From Macrotrachela quadricornifera (taxonomy: Eukaryota; Rotifera; Eurotatoria; Philodinida; Philodinidae): a stretch of DNA of 64,000 bases. How positions within the stretch are numbered: the first letter of the stretch is position 1; every line of letters begins with the position of its first letter. This document shows, piece after piece, positions 36,701 through 50,300 of the stretch. A program made the position numbers and the translations under genes. Where the stretch lies: assembly GCA_022393335.1 (NCBI GenBank), contig JAJEKB010021337.1, positions 1,359,938 through 1,423,937 of the forward strand, read 5' to 3'. The notes below the pieces were generated by a model that did no database searches, was not told the DNA's origin, and saw nothing but the letters and a program-made list of their open reading frames with translations.

Positions 36701-37345
36701 CTGGGTGAAACATTATCCAAGTCGTAAGAGATCGTGGTTTTACTCACTTTTCAACCGAATGACGCAGTTCAATGCAAATTTGAGAGTGGCCGTGCCCAGA
36801 GTGAGTGCGAATTAGGATGTCAGCTTGAGCCTGATGAAAAGAGTCCTGCTGAAGATGTCTGATGCACGGCGGGACAAACTCTGTGAAAGATACCTCACGC
36901 ATGGTGGAAAAAGTTCCGTGAAAAATACTCCACGCACGGCAGGAGAAGCTTTGTGAAAGAGATCCCACGTACGGCAGGAAAAGCTCTGTGAAAAATACCT
37001 CAAGCACAGTGGGAAAAGTTTTGTGAAAGATATTCCACACACGGTGGAGTAAGATCTGTAGCAGAGGTTTCAAGTGCGATGAAAAATGTCCTGTGGAATA
37101 GGTATCACGCACGGCGAGAAGAGTCCAATGGCGAACACCTGACGCATAGCAGGAACAATCCTGTTAAAGGTTCCTGACGCATGCCGGTAAAAGTCCTGCC
37201 CAATAGGTTTCAAGTGTGACGCAAAAATTTCTGTTGCAGATAGTTCACCCAAAGCAGAAATATTCCTGTAGAAGACGTGTTATGTACAGCAGAAAAAGTC
37301 GGGTGGAAGATGCAAAACATCAACCGTATTCTCTTTGCAGTGGAT
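33776..37345. repeat. Giant imperfect inverted repeat flanking the F-box exon
   Basis: Left half 33776-35070 and right half about 35850-37345 are diverged reverse complements. Matching blocks include TCTTCTACAGGAT (33845) with TCCTGTAGAAGA (37265), the tRNA-side CGGCATGCATC block, and the AGCGAACAGAC...ATATATAGAT blocks at about 34370-34570 and 35020-35066 against 35850-35910 and 36387-36600. Within each half are degenerate units of about 42 bp (around CCGCTGTGCATGAGATATCTTTCACAG-type words), giving spurious frames at 33857-34162 and 36744-37252. The roughly 780-bp centre holds the first exon of an F-box gene. Either two copies of one element in opposite orientation or one large foldback. Confidence 0.6.
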
Positions 37346-39836
37346 ATCTCCGCTAGTCATGGACAACCCTCTTTTAATTTTGTCCGATTGGACTGAAATT
37401 TTTTTCGAGATAACTGTAACTATACTTCAGAGATAGATTTGAGCTTTCTCGAAAATCTCACTTTCTTTTTTTTTATGAAAAAATAGGTAAAGGTTTCTGT
37501 CAGACCCAAGTTTTTGACGTTCAGAATCCTATAAGTTCGGATCGAAACATTAGAAATTAAAACGGCCAAAACTACCTCCGAAGAATATTTCCAAGTATCT
37601 ATGATAAAAATTTCAGCTCGATCGGATGAAGTTAAAGGGAAATTGTTCTTGGTACAATCGTGCGACTTGGATGAAAATCCAGTTTTGGAGAAAACTTAAA
37701 AATAAGTTTGGGAACAGGCTGATATTTTTTTCAACATTTTTATGAACAACTTTTCATGTAGAATCCACTGAGCACATTAAAACATTCTTTTGAAGCACTT
37801 TCTTTTTGGCTGAAGCCTCTCGTGGACGTTCGATAGCAATTGAATGGCGGGGCCGATCGAGATCATTCCAACGACGATCGAAATATCAATACGTGGTCTA
37901 TCTACTGCGCATATAAACGAAAAAAAATTTTTTTCAAAAAGTTCGATAAATAAAAGATGGGGGTTCCCTTAAGCGCATTTGTTCTTTTTTAGAAATGAGA
38001 TAAAATGAAATTATAAACACATTTATCGCAACTAATAATCAAAACACAAAAAATGCATTCTAGGTTCTTCTCTATGACGAAATGTGCCTAACATAAACGC
38101 GTCTGAATGCATTAGGGCACAGGTAAGATGCCTTTTTGGGCGAGTTTATCACTGGAAATATACGAAAACGCGTTCAACTATAGATATGAATGCAACGTGT
38201 TTCTATTCCAAATGCGTCTAAATCCCCTCTCTCAGCTCAAACACATCAGGACGCATTTTTGAAACACATCTAGTCTGCATTTCAGAGTTACATGGGAAGT
38301 AATCATGATAATCAGGCTAAAAAGATCGTTCATTTTATTATATTATGTAAATCATCGCCTGGAGTAGTCTGCTTTCTAAATACATTTAACGATTATCACC
38401 TACAAATTTCATGAACCCTCATAAAACATAGAAACAGAGACTTGTCAATCACTCAATTTACCTAATCGAATTTTGTTAATAATACTGCCAAATTCTTAGT
38501 AAATCCACTATTGATAGTACGATTGTGCCCGACATTCTCCTAAGGAAAAAAGTTCTCCTTTGAAAATACCTGATTTCTAAAAGTAACAATATCTCAGCTT
38601 CTTTCCAACATTTTCATTCTGTCAAAACCGACCCAAACTATTCTTCGATAAAACCACACTGTATACTCGCCCAATTTCTTCTATCTCTATGTAACTCATT
38701 TCAACAATAGTCCAGATCAGATACTTCGATTATACTAATATCGATAACTAAGCATGACTGTGTTGTTTTAGAGATCGGTTTCCTTTTATTAACACTACAT
38801 TCATAAATATACCTTTACAATATTTCCTTAAATTCCAAACAATTTCAGTTCGACTAGAACCTTATTCATAAAATATTTAAAAAATGTATACTTCAATACT
38901 GTTTTTCACAGAGATTCAGCACATTGGACATCGAAGACAACCGAATTGGTCCACACGCACACCAACGCCTAGCTGCTGCTTTACGACAAAACGAAGTAAT
39001 ATGAATCATATCAACCTTCCTCTTATTCATTTATGCACTCACTCTTTTACACAGACACTCATCACATTGAACCTGTCGCACAATCGAGTTGGTCCACAAG
39101 GAGCACAACATTTAGGCAATGCTTTAAAACTAAACAAAGTAATATGACTCATATCAACCTTCCTCTTATTCATCTATACACTCACTGTTTTACACAGACA
39201 CTCATCACATTGACCCTTCTGTCCAATCAAATTCGTCCACAAGGAGCACAACATCTAGCCAATGCTTTACAACAAAACGAAGTGATATGAATCATATCAA
39301 TCTCCTTCTTATTCATCCCGGCACTCACTCTTTTAAACAGGCACTCACCACATTGAACCTCGCGAAAAATCAAATTGGTCCACAAGGAGCACGACATTTA
39401 GCCAATGCTTTACAACAAAATCAAGTAATATGAATCATATCANNNNNNNNNNCCACATTGAACCTCATGAACAATCAAATTGGTCCACGAGGAGCACAAC
39501 ATTTAGCCAATGCTTTAGAACGAAACAAAGTAATATGAATCATATCAATCTCCTTCTTATTCATCCAGGCACTTACTCTTTTACATAGACACTCAGCACA
39601 TTGGACCTCTCGAACAATCGAATTGGTGATGAAGGAGCACAACATTTAGCCAATGCTTTAGAATATAATAAGGTAATATGAATCATATCAATCTTCTTCG
39701 TAATCATGTATAGACTCACTTTGCAACACAGACAGTCACCGGATTGGAGCTCTCGTGGAATAAAACCAGTTTTAGTCTAGAATGGAAAATCGAAGAAATG
39801 CTCAAAAACAACGCATCATTGAAGGAACGAATATGA
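35376..39836 (+). CDS. F-box/LRR protein, copy 1
   Basis: Exons 35376-35528, 38912-38995, 39055-39138, 39198-39281, 39341-39424, about 39446-39529, 39589-39672 and 39732-39836; about 253 aa. Exon 1 (51 codons) encodes an F-box (LPIELVYRILDHLDQVTIL...CTRLNAI), which normally binds Skp1 in SCF ubiquitin ligases. It ends in phase 0 at AAG/GTAATC. The next six exons are each 84 nt, phase 0-0, one 28-residue ribonuclease-inhibitor-type LRR each (TLITLNLSHNRVGPQGAQHL). A 34-codon terminal exon ends ERI-stop. The first intron is 3.4 kb and includes half of the giant inverted repeat. Ten Ns at 39443-39452 remove the start of the fifth LRR exon. Likely substrate-recruiting subunit; substrate unknown. 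Confidence 0.65.
37346..38911. other. Intron 1 of F-box/LRR copy 1; homologous to copy 2
   Basis: From about 37960 to 38911 this sequence aligns with 46890-47393 plus 49198-49244 and 51547-51791 of copy 2, with a few differences. It contains no exon of its own that I can find. It preserves the uninterrupted sequence at both points where copy 2 has hAT insertions (about 38620-38680). Confidence 0.55.
39443..39452. other. Assembly gap (10 N) inside the LRR exon array
   Basis: Ten N replace sequence exactly where an intron end and the first bases of an LRR exon should be (expected exon start near 39446). The real gap is likely longer, since an intron of about 60 bp is reduced to about 20 known bases. 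LRR modules may be missing or collapsed. Confidence 0.9.
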
Positions 39837-41769
39837 TTGTTTACAAGAAGATGGCCATGTCAGCAATGTATTTTTATAAATGGACTAAATAGTCTTCTAG
39901 TTTTATACATGGATATTTTTCGGTGAATCGGATTAATGTTTTTTTTTCGTCGGGTTCGTTTAATAAATGCTATCGAAAAGTCTATTGCGTTCTTCGAGAT
40001 GAAGTAGAGAATTAATATTTTTTATCGTGGACGTTTCTTTTTAATAACTCTTGTTGCGCTTATCAGGCGTAAAAGAATTTTATAGTAATTTGTACAAGAC
40101 TTAAGTACGCGTACAGTACGTCCTGAATGTAATTCAGGAAAAGTTTTATCCTATCCGTTTGCTATTGGATTAGTTTTATGTAGAATTTTTTTTGAATTAT
40201 AGATGATGCACTGAAGTTTTTATTCATTCCCTCGACCTTCGATACTAATATGGAGAAGCATTATCTAGAATCGAAATGCAGAAAATTTTACATTTTTGCA
40301 TGTGTACAGTAAAACATTGAATTATTTCTCTTTAATTATTTCGACTATCTATAGTAGTTTTCTGTGACTTTTCCTTGAAAGAAAAAGTTTTAAAATTTTC
40401 AATATACATATTCTGGTAGAACTCGAGAAGCTATATTTAACTATATGAAAATAAGAATTAAAACATCCTGTCTAATTTTTCAATAGATTGTATCTGAGGA
40501 AGAAAATAAATGTTTTGTATTTCGATGTAAGGAGATGATTTTACAGAATAGTGTCGAAGATCGTTAGAATAAATAAGAATTCATTATATTCACTGGTAGT
40601 TTTAAGAAAATTTCGATAATGTTAAATGAAACAGGAAAGATATGCGGAAAAACTTTTGCTAAATGACTTTCCAGACATCGTGTGCATGGTCTGGAAATTG
40701 TTTATTCTTTGATTGAAAGCAGCCATGATAGAAAATATCATCTTTCAAAATCGACGAAGGGCTTAGTTATGGGCAAAAGAGATATTCAGTTAGAGGTGTT
40801 TGTATTGCACAGTATTGACATTATTTAATATGATGGAAGTTGATACATGGAATTTTTATAATCATTCCTTCTATAATAAAGCGCGGTTGTGTGTATGTCT
40901 GCTCGGGGTTAAAGATTAAAGGTCGAATACGGTTATAACGGGAAGGTCCTCGAGGGTTATTCTAGGAAGTATCCATGAGACCAGAAGAGCTATACTATGG
41001 GTGCACCCATAGGTCTTCAACGGCTATACTGTAGGAATACACACAAGTCCTGCAGTAAGTAAGGTAATTAGGCGATTAGAAAATAAGGAAAAGGCAAAAA
41101 GGGATTAAGGCAATCAGGGAAAGAGGGTACAAGAATTACAAACGATATAAGACGGAGACTACATGACCTCGAAAAATATAGATAATATAAGAGTATGAAG
41201 CCGCAGGACTTTTATGTAAGGTTCACGCAAAGCAAAATTCAAGTAAAATTTTTTTACTGATTTTTTTTATGTAATGCGATTCAATTTCATACGCTGGATC
41301 CGAATATGTATAATTTATTGAGATAAAAAGTCATCTTAATGACGAAAATCGAGAAATACTCCAAAAACCGATGGTTTAAAAAACCAGAGTTTTCACTAGA
41401 ATTTTGATAGTAGGATCTTAAAAATTTTTGCTATAGCTTTAGAAATATTTTTTCCTGATTCAGCATCAAAAACTAATTGTAGGGCCCCAGTTTTTGATCA
41501 TTCAGTGCATATTCGTAGTCATGTCTGGGTTTATTTTGGAGTGATTTTCTTTGAGTAAGTTGGAAAAATACCTCACTAATAGAATCTTCGATCATTTTAG
41601 GAAGAAATACGTTTTTCTATTAAATAGATGATGATAATGAAAATTATTTCAACTGAAAAAAAATTAATCACTGTAGATACATATATATATATGTTGAGCA
41701 GTAAAATCAGTCATTCGAGTTTGAATTAGTGATTTGACGATGTGAAACAATGTTTCCTTTACACATCCT
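39837..41769. other. 3' flank of copy 1; no gene
   Basis: Positions 39837 to about 40850 align with about 54725-55760 behind copy 2, so the duplication extends about 1 kb past the gene. After that, 40870-41220 is GC-richer with repeated words CTATACTRTRGG and CACCCATAGG, similar to words inside the hAT element at 47394-49197. No protein or RNA gene seen. Confidence 0.5.
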
Positions 41770-41891
41770 ATGTAAAAAATTTTAACAAGAAATCAGATTA
41801 AAATCGATTATTTTTTTATTAAAAGCATTAATCGATTTTTAATAAAAAAATAATCGATTTTTATCTGATTTCTTGTTAAAATTTTTTACAT
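41770..41891. repeat. Near-perfect 55-bp hairpin
   Basis: Left arm 41770-41824 and right arm 41836-41891 are almost exact reverse complements (GTAAAAAATTTTAACAAG ... and its complement). The right arm contains the last codons and stop of the minus-strand transposase relic, so the left arm is an inverted copy of that 3' end. Confidence 0.75.
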
Positions 41892-42536
41892 GGGATTGAG
41901 CCGAAATACATTTTGAGAACATCTTCATAAGAAGCACCACGTTTATATGCCACTAAAGTTCGCCAAAATCTTCGGATTAATTTCATAGAAACATTTTTTT
42001 CAATAAAATTTGTTCTGGAATTTCGAATCAACTTGAGCACGGTAGGAAATGTTTCATCTGTTCGACGTCTGATGTACTGCTTTTGGTGTGCCCACAAACC
42101 TTCTATATAGTCACTAGCAACCATTTCTAATTTTGAAATCTAGAAAAGAGGCGTGATAGATTACTATGTCAATAGTTCGAGGAATGATCATCATTAATAG
42201 AGAGCTTACACTTTTAAATGCATCATCTGCATTTAGTAATTGTTTCAGTTCTTCTAATCTTATATTAGGTTGAATATCAATACCCAGTTCTTCTGCCAAA
42301 ATGAGTAGAACTTTTGATTGCCCTTTGTTTCTATCAGTTGTGAAAAAACAGTCAATACTTTGTTGTTTACTATCCCTATCTCTGTAGAATATTTGATTGA
42401 TTTTACAACGAGTACCCATCTTCATTCCAAAATTTTTAACCGAATAATATTTAGCACTATGAGTGCGAGCATTATCCACAATAACATGAAACCTATGATT
42501 TGCATAAGCTTTCTTAAATGGTAGCATTTTGAACAA
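41876..42536 (-). pseudogene. IS630/Tc1-like DDE transposase relic (C-terminal part)
   Basis: Two minus-strand exons, 42536-42210 and 42139-41876, are joined in phase 0 by a 70-nt GT-AG intron and encode 196 residues. Motifs: HVIVDNARTHSAK (second catalytic Asp in VDNARTH), AEELGIDIQP, and IEGLWAHQKQYIRRR with the last acidic residue in IEGLW. The usual block of about 20 residues before IEGLW, ending in an L-N-P-type motif, is missing, and the protein runs directly from SKLE into that region. The N-terminal DNA-binding domain and first Asp are also absent upstream. It is therefore a truncated, internally deleted copy, probably inactive. The short hairpin at 41770-41891 touches its 3' end. Confidence 0.7.
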
Positions 42537-44360
42537 ACGATTATATAAAGTGTTTTTTTGTTTAAAAGCTTGTCTCTAGGTCTAACCTACTTTGTAGTCC
42601 TTTCTTTTTAAAACTCTTACTTTTATAAGCGAAGAAAAGGAATGACAAGTTAATGGACTCAAAAAAACCTAAAAAATCGTGCTTTTTCCATAGAGATGGT
42701 TTCTTATATGATAATAAAAAAGCTTATTTTCAGAAAGGAGTCATAAGGTAGGCTAGCCCTAAACACGAGTTTTCAAATAAAAAGAAAACATATTTGACAT
42801 TATATTGTATTGGGACAGAATGACATTGGAGATACTCCATCGAATATATGTTGTGAGAAAGAACCTAGTTGATTTTTCACTTTCAAAAAATCGATTATTT
42901 TTTCAATAGAGGAATATAGAAATCTTAAAACATTTTTGTGAAGATTAAGATACCAAGAAAAAATTTTTATTGTTTATGGAAGACCAAAAACGGGATACTT
43001 TATCATGTATTTATCTCAGTTTTGATTTTTCTAACGAAAATTGACTAATTTAAAGGAGAGGAGGAGGTCTCCTCAAACTTCAATAAGCCATTCATGAAAT
43101 ATCACTGAACAACTATTGGACAGTAGTTGACTTCTGATCGTGGTTTCGATGCCATACTTTTTTCTTAAAATTATTGCTTACTGAGCAGGATAAATGCAAC
43201 GGTATTGTAAAAATCTCATTTTGGCACGATTGTTGTTTAAATAATAGAGCAATAGTTTCGATATTATGAACTAGAAATAGTTAAAATCTAGGTTTTTTTG
43301 AATCGAAATTATATCCGAATCTTCCTGCTGCAGTTCAGAATAGACATCGAAATTACTCATTCCTAAAAAAAACATTTAGGGCTTCGAAATAAATTTTCTT
43401 CTCAATCATCCAATGATAGATCTTCTTTCGTTCAGGAAAGAGTCAGCAAATCTTTTAGATTCACGCTATTTGTGATTACAATGTTAGCTATCTAAACTAA
43501 TAAGACAGATTGATTCATATTAGTTTAATATAAAATATCAATCTTAGTACTCTAACAGAAAATATGACTGAAGTGTCACACTTGGATTCATATATAACAT
43601 AGAAATATATCGAAAATAGATAGTGAATATATTTTATACCTATTGTATTGAATAGCTTTCATTCTATTGTCACAGTTTTGATTGTTATGCATTGATACAT
43701 TGATTAGTTTAAATTAAATGTGGTTTTTTTAGTGTACTTATGATACTCATAGAAAAATGAACAATTTCATACGTATGTAATAATATTTGTCAGATCGTTT
43801 CTTCAATAATATCTGTTTTATAATATCCTTGTCATATAACTTAATATGATCATTATTCTTTTAAGTATTAACCCTTGTATAAATATTAATATTATTCTAA
43901 GATGATAACATTATGTTTGACAAAAAATTCGAGGACTGAATTCAAATAGAAATATTTCATTTTTTTTTAACTGATATTTTTCTTTTAGTTTTTCACTGTT
44001 TTCAAAGCCGTTCATTTGATTTTGCTCTTAATAAATTTGTGATAAGTTTAAGTCAAAAAACAAAATGTGAGTTACGTTCGCATAGTTGCTAGAGAAAAAT
44101 GAAAAATCAACGTGCAAGCAAGTCATTACTTTGTATGAAATATAAAACGAACGCAAATGTATAATTGCTTCTATAAGGCTTTCAAATTTCATTGTTTGTC
44201 TAACATATTTGCATTTCTGCATAGAGAGAAAAAAAAATTGCATCATCAAAATAAATTTTATAATACAACGTATATAAACGAACATTTAAAAGAAACAAAC
44301 TGTTTTAGACAGCACACATACACACACAATTCGAAGAAAACAGAATCAATATCAAACAAA
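42537..44360. other. No gene seen; start of copy-2 homology at ~44028
   Basis: No recognisable exon on either strand. From about 44028 the sequence becomes closely similar to 35055 onwards, marking the left edge of the F-box duplication. Frames starting at 44157 or 35184 upstream of the F-box ATG are conserved only because the DNA is duplicated. Confidence 0.45.
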
Positions 44361-47300
44361 ATGATTTTATCATTTCATACATTACCGATCGAGTTGGTTT
44401 ATAGAATTCTCGATCATCTCGATCAAGTAACAATTCTACTGTCGTGCCGTAATGTATGCACAAGGTTAAATGCCATAACAGACACATATTATCGATACAA
44501 GGTAATCTTTATTTCTATGATAAAATTATATATTTATCAACTTTCAACTAAAGTTATTTTTTTTCTTCTCAATGGATTATTTTCCTTCAAACTTTCCATT
44601 TCTGATTCGAACAGATAGATTTCATTAGAGAGTATCGTATACTTAATTGCTTTCTATCGATAAAACCAACTAGAAGGATATATACAAATATTGTGGAAAA
44701 TTTTAAGAGTTTCGAAAACTACAAAATCTTAGAAGATATAAAACAGAAATAAGACAGTTCTAGAAAATATTAAATTTACTCTTTTTAATGATGAAAAAAG
44801 CGAAAATATCAAGTATGAAATGATTAATAATAAGTTGAATGTGTTCTTTTTTTGTTGATATTACTTTATAGAAATGACTGATCATACTATTCATGTTCTA
44901 CTACGTAAGCAACTATAATAAGCTGAAATAAAAATTGCAAGTTATAAAATTAGGCGTTTTGATAGTTCGTAACAGGCTAAAGATTTCTTTCTCGGTCTTT
45001 TTGTTTGACTACATCAATTCAACCTGATTCGATATATTTAGGTCTAACCAAAAATTTTAAAAACATTAAATAAAAATCTAAAGATAAGGAAGTATTTTTT
45101 TATTTATTTTATTAAATGTTGAGGATAGTTGCCAGTATTATTTATTCCAAGACCAATCTTTTCGACACAATTTGTTAAAAGTATCAGAAATTAGATAGTA
45201 TTAAGCCTGGCGAATATGGTGGATACGACATTATATTGATATTTTCTTCTGTCAAAGAATTAATATTATTAGATGAGAATGAAGTCACCGATGATCATCA
45301 AGCATTTTTGTATATTTTAAACCTGATATCTGTATTTGTTTTCATATTCCATTAAAAAAGGGCATCAGATAATTTTTGATATAGTACTTGTACTCTACGA
45401 TCTTGTCTTTACCTACAATCAGAATTATTTAATTTAAAGAATACATCATCTTCAAGTTTTGATTAAACCCTGTTTTCATGAACAACAGTGTTAGATAATT
45501 CGTCCTCAATAAGCCAGTTAGCATCAAATGATTTATGACTGACCTACCTAAAAAAAAGTCTATGACCTACATCTAGCAGTGCCAGAACACAACTGACATA
45601 ATCGAATAAAATTTTGCTGAATTTTTAAAACAAATGAAATTTGATTAGCTCATGCAGTATCCAAGATGCCTAAAAATTTATTCAATAAGCAATTCAACAA
45701 AAACTTTTAACAAATTATGTCGAAAGGATTGATCTTGGAATAAATAATACTGACAACTATCTTCAACATTTGATAAAATAAATATATAGAATGTTAATCG
45801 TTATATCATCTGGATACTATGAATTTTCCATATAGTTATATCTGATATTGTTTCAGGTAGTTATCAAACTATAAAATATTGACCGCAACTCATGTGAAAA
45901 TTTTTTGGGATTAATCGCGTCAAAACTGAAACATTTGACGCATCTAAACGCGCTTAATTTTTTTGGAAAAAATCGGATTTCGTCCTCGTAGATTTCATCT
46001 ATGTCATCATTATCTTCAAATCATGATCATCTCTTGCACGAAGCATCGTCTATGACATTTAGTTTGTGCGACGAATGAGGCTAGAACATAAGACGTTAGA
46101 TTTCTCTTTTAATAACAATAGTGTTTTAGAACTTATTTCAAATAAAATTAAATATATAAAATATCGTAAATCTTCTTCAATATTAGTTAAGAATTTATAT
46201 TTCTGATAATATTTGAATGATAAAATGTAGACTTTTTCATTGAAGAAAATAAAACAAATGAAAATAGATTAGAGTTCTTCAGCGAAGGATAAATTCGTTT
46301 CGTTGAAAATAATATGTTTAATAAACTAGTGGAAAATATTTTTATTCATAAAACTAATAATTATATAATTCTGCTTGTTAGTTTCATCTTTTTTGGTGAA
46401 TTTTTAAATATTCTTATTCATTATTTTCTCAAACTATAATTTGCATCCACTATTCGAGTTTGACTCGTATTCCTGCATAATCATTATTTTTTGTTTTATT
46501 CCATGTCTGAAAATTTAATTTTTCAACTAGAATGTTTTTGACAGAAAAGCCTTCAATTGAACAGAACTAAAGGATTATACTGTACTAAGAGATAATTTCT
46601 AATTTAAGTAATGTAATGGTTTCGTTTGGAAAGATTATTATTATTTATCTGGAAACTTTCTTACATTCCACAAAATGATTGAATATCATTGTAAAGATAC
46701 TTGCAAAAAATCAACTAGAATTTTTCTAAACTATGTAGTAATTAAGTACATAATTATATAGAAATCCTTCAAGGATTATGTTGAATTAATAAGTTGTCAA
46801 ATTTGTTCGAGCGTTACCAAAAGCTATTCGTAAACTGAGTTATTTTTATCTAAAAAAAGTATGTGGACGCGTTTTTGACCGTTTTGGTGAGGAAAATGCG
46901 TTTAAACGCATTTGTTCTTTTTCAGAAATGAGATAAAATGAAACTATAAACGCGTTTAATCGCGACTATTAATTAAAACACAAAATGCATTTTGGGCTTT
47001 TCTATATGAAGAAATGTGCCTATCATAAACGCGCCTAGTCTGCGTTTCAGAGTTACATAGGAAGTAATCAGGATAATCAGGCTAAAAACATCGTCTGTTT
47101 TATTATATTATGTAAGTTATCGCCTTAAATAGCCCGGCTTCCAAACACATTTAACTATTATCATCTACAAATCTCATCAACCCTCATAAAACATAGAATG
47201 AGAGACTCGTCAACCACTCGATTTACCTAATCAAATTTTCTTAATAATCCTGTCAAATTCTTGAATAATCTTCTTTTGATAGTAGGATTGTGCCGGGTTC

Positions 47301-50300
47301 TCTCCTAAGAAAAATTGTTGTCCTTTGCGAATACGTGATTTCTAAAAGTAACAGTATCTAAACTTCTTTCTAACATTTTCATTCTGTCAAAACTAGGGGT
47401 GTACAGCTCACGCTTACGCTCATGAGCGCTCACAATTTTCGGTCACGCTCACATGAGCGTGAGCGGTATGTACCTTAATCTATATAGGGGCAATCTCTGT
47501 TATACTAGAGAGGCACCCTTAGGTTCTCACCTGCTATACTATAGGAATACTCTTGGATTCTCATCTACTGTGCAAAGTAGAGATTAGAGCCCGATATATT
47601 AGTGGCGTAAATAGGACATCAACACTCTTGCTACTTATCAACTATCATAGATTCGCATAATAGTCTTTGTTATAAAGTATTGAACCAATAAGTAGTTAAG
47701 ATGAATGTGAGCATAAAAATATCAACAAGAAACTGAGCTCTGTGAGACCTTTTACCAGCAAAAGTAATAGCACAGATAATAGAAGAAATCGAAAACCACA
47801 GCAAACTAATCATGTGAATCCGTGCTGAGCCTGGAAAAATTCAAAAGATCCACTTTCACCAAGTTTTCTGTTTTATCTATGGAAGATTCAAATTTCTTAG
47901 CTAAACCAACCTTGCAGGCAACCTTATAAAAATGCGTTTCTTACAATGAAAAACAGAGAAAATAAATTGCGTTTGATTGATCATAACAAAGAAGGCTCCT
48001 CCATATCCAATCATACGATCAAATCAACTAATAGAAAGATCTCTTGGATCAGAGCGCACTAAATCTGCCGAACTATCGCAACAGTTATGTTAATGGCATT
48101 TGATTCTATACAGTACTCTAAAAAGAAGATATCATAGTCAATCATAAAGCGTTGAAGGGTAACTCTAAAACTTTTTATGGCTCTAGGTTTGTCTATTATT
48201 TTTCGAACCGTATTTTAGGTTCAAGGAAAACTCTAGAAAACTTTTTTTGGGTTCTGCACTTCGAGCTAAAACCATTTTCAATTCTAGATTTTCAGCTGGA
48301 GCTGTACAAAGATTAATCAAATAGTAGGGAGAAGCGGTACCCCATGACACCTTCTATTTTTAAGAGAACCGCTTAGTTTCAGAAACTAGTCAAACTAAAA
48401 GCAAGTAACACTTCGGCTTATCCACATTTTCTCTTCGAATTTTTCGTTTCCCAACTGCAAAACTATACCAATCCTTCGATCTGTTCAGTGAATTACTAGC
48501 AATTCTACTCCTAAGTTTTCCACAAATATCACAACCATCTATCCGCTGCCACATCTGCATTATTGTTATCATCAACAATATCATCTCCACTTTTATTCCA
48601 TTTCTGATACCTTGTGCTTTCAGTTTAAATCTGTATTACCAACTTAAACATCTAGCCACGATCCCTTCGCTATCACCTTCTCTACTGATTGGTATCATTT
48701 ATACTCAACTCTCTCAATTTCACCATCAGCCCTTCATCTCCATTCATCGATACAGATTAATTTGGCCTCTCCCACAACCATACTCTCGTAACCTAAATCT
48801 ATCCACTATCGTCTTTTCTTTCATTTCTACCGATTCCACTATGATTTTTCACTACCACTCTCATACCATTCATTCCCCTGTCTGCCTCCCAGGCACTACA
48901 CTGATCCCAACATTAATCTTCTCCTGCTTTATTCTTCCCTCTAAAATCTACCAATTATTATCATCAATTTTCTCCGTACGACTTTCTCTCAAGCTCTTGA
49001 ATCGTATTCTATAGGTCAACTATGAGCACCACTATAGTATAGGACCTAGAGACCTACTCCTACTACAATAGGATACCTGTTGCGGAGTCATATGTACCCC
49101 ATCGGTATAGAAGTTGAAGATCCAAAGATACCTCCAAAGTGCAATAGTTGAAAACCTAAGGCTATCCTTACAGGATAGCGTGAGCTGTACACCCCTAGTC
49201 AAAACCTATCTCAAGTATTCTGCGATAGAAACCACACTGTACACTAGTGGCGTAACCAGGAAAAAATTACAGAGGGGGCAATGCCCCATCAAGCGTTGTA
49301 CATACTGAACGAAAAATTTTTTCATGGGGTTGGAAGTATTCAAAGTTGACCAAAATCCGTAAAATCTTACGAAAGTTCTTCACAATCTATTTGGCGAGAA
49401 GAGTATTGTCCACGAAATTCACGAGTTCCACAGAGCTTTTACCGGCGAAATCGGCCACACTGTGGACTACTATTAAAATTGAAGGGTTTCAAATACAAAA
49501 ATTCCGTTTGCAAGAAATTTACAAAAAATATCACAGTTGGAGATGTGCAAACTCATTAACCCGTTCGCGGCGATAAGACCCATCGTTGGGTCTCACTATA
49601 TTTTAAAGCTGACAGGTGACCCGGAATAAATGGTCGTACGTGATATTTCATATTTTAATGTCTAAAAATCTTTTATTAGAAGATAAAACACCACATACCA
49701 TAAGATGCAGTGTAAAGAGCTCTACAATCCCCATAGTAAAGCTTGTCTGAATTGTGTAATTTTTATTTTCAAGAAAAAGCATAATTTTGTGCGATCAATA
49801 TTCGCAGCCTCAAAAATTGGTCGCACAAAGTTTTACTTTTTTTGAAAACAAAAAGTACACTATTGAAAAAAGCTTTATTATGTAGATTGTAGAACGTATC
49901 CTGCTATATCTTTTAGTATACGTTGTTTTCTAGTAAAATGTATTTAAACATTAAAATATGAGATATGAAATGCAGCGATCTACCTTGTGTCATACATTAC
50001 TTTCTAAGAAAATCGAATCGCCTCCAATGGAATAATTGCCGGCCTAGAACTGTCAGAGAGATAGGTTTTTTGAATCTAAAAATCTTGGAAATTTTGAAAA
50101 CACCTAAGATATCAGTTTTACAAAGTTGATGAAATTACTGTCCGAATATTCATTAAAAATATCAAGGTTTCGAAAGTCTCAAATTTAATCTTTCTTGAAA
50201 CTTCACCATTTTGACAGGATCAAAGATTTTAAGCAGATTCCAGTTTTAGTCGGACAAACTCTCAGAAGTCAATTCTACACATCTACAGCATGGCTCAAAG

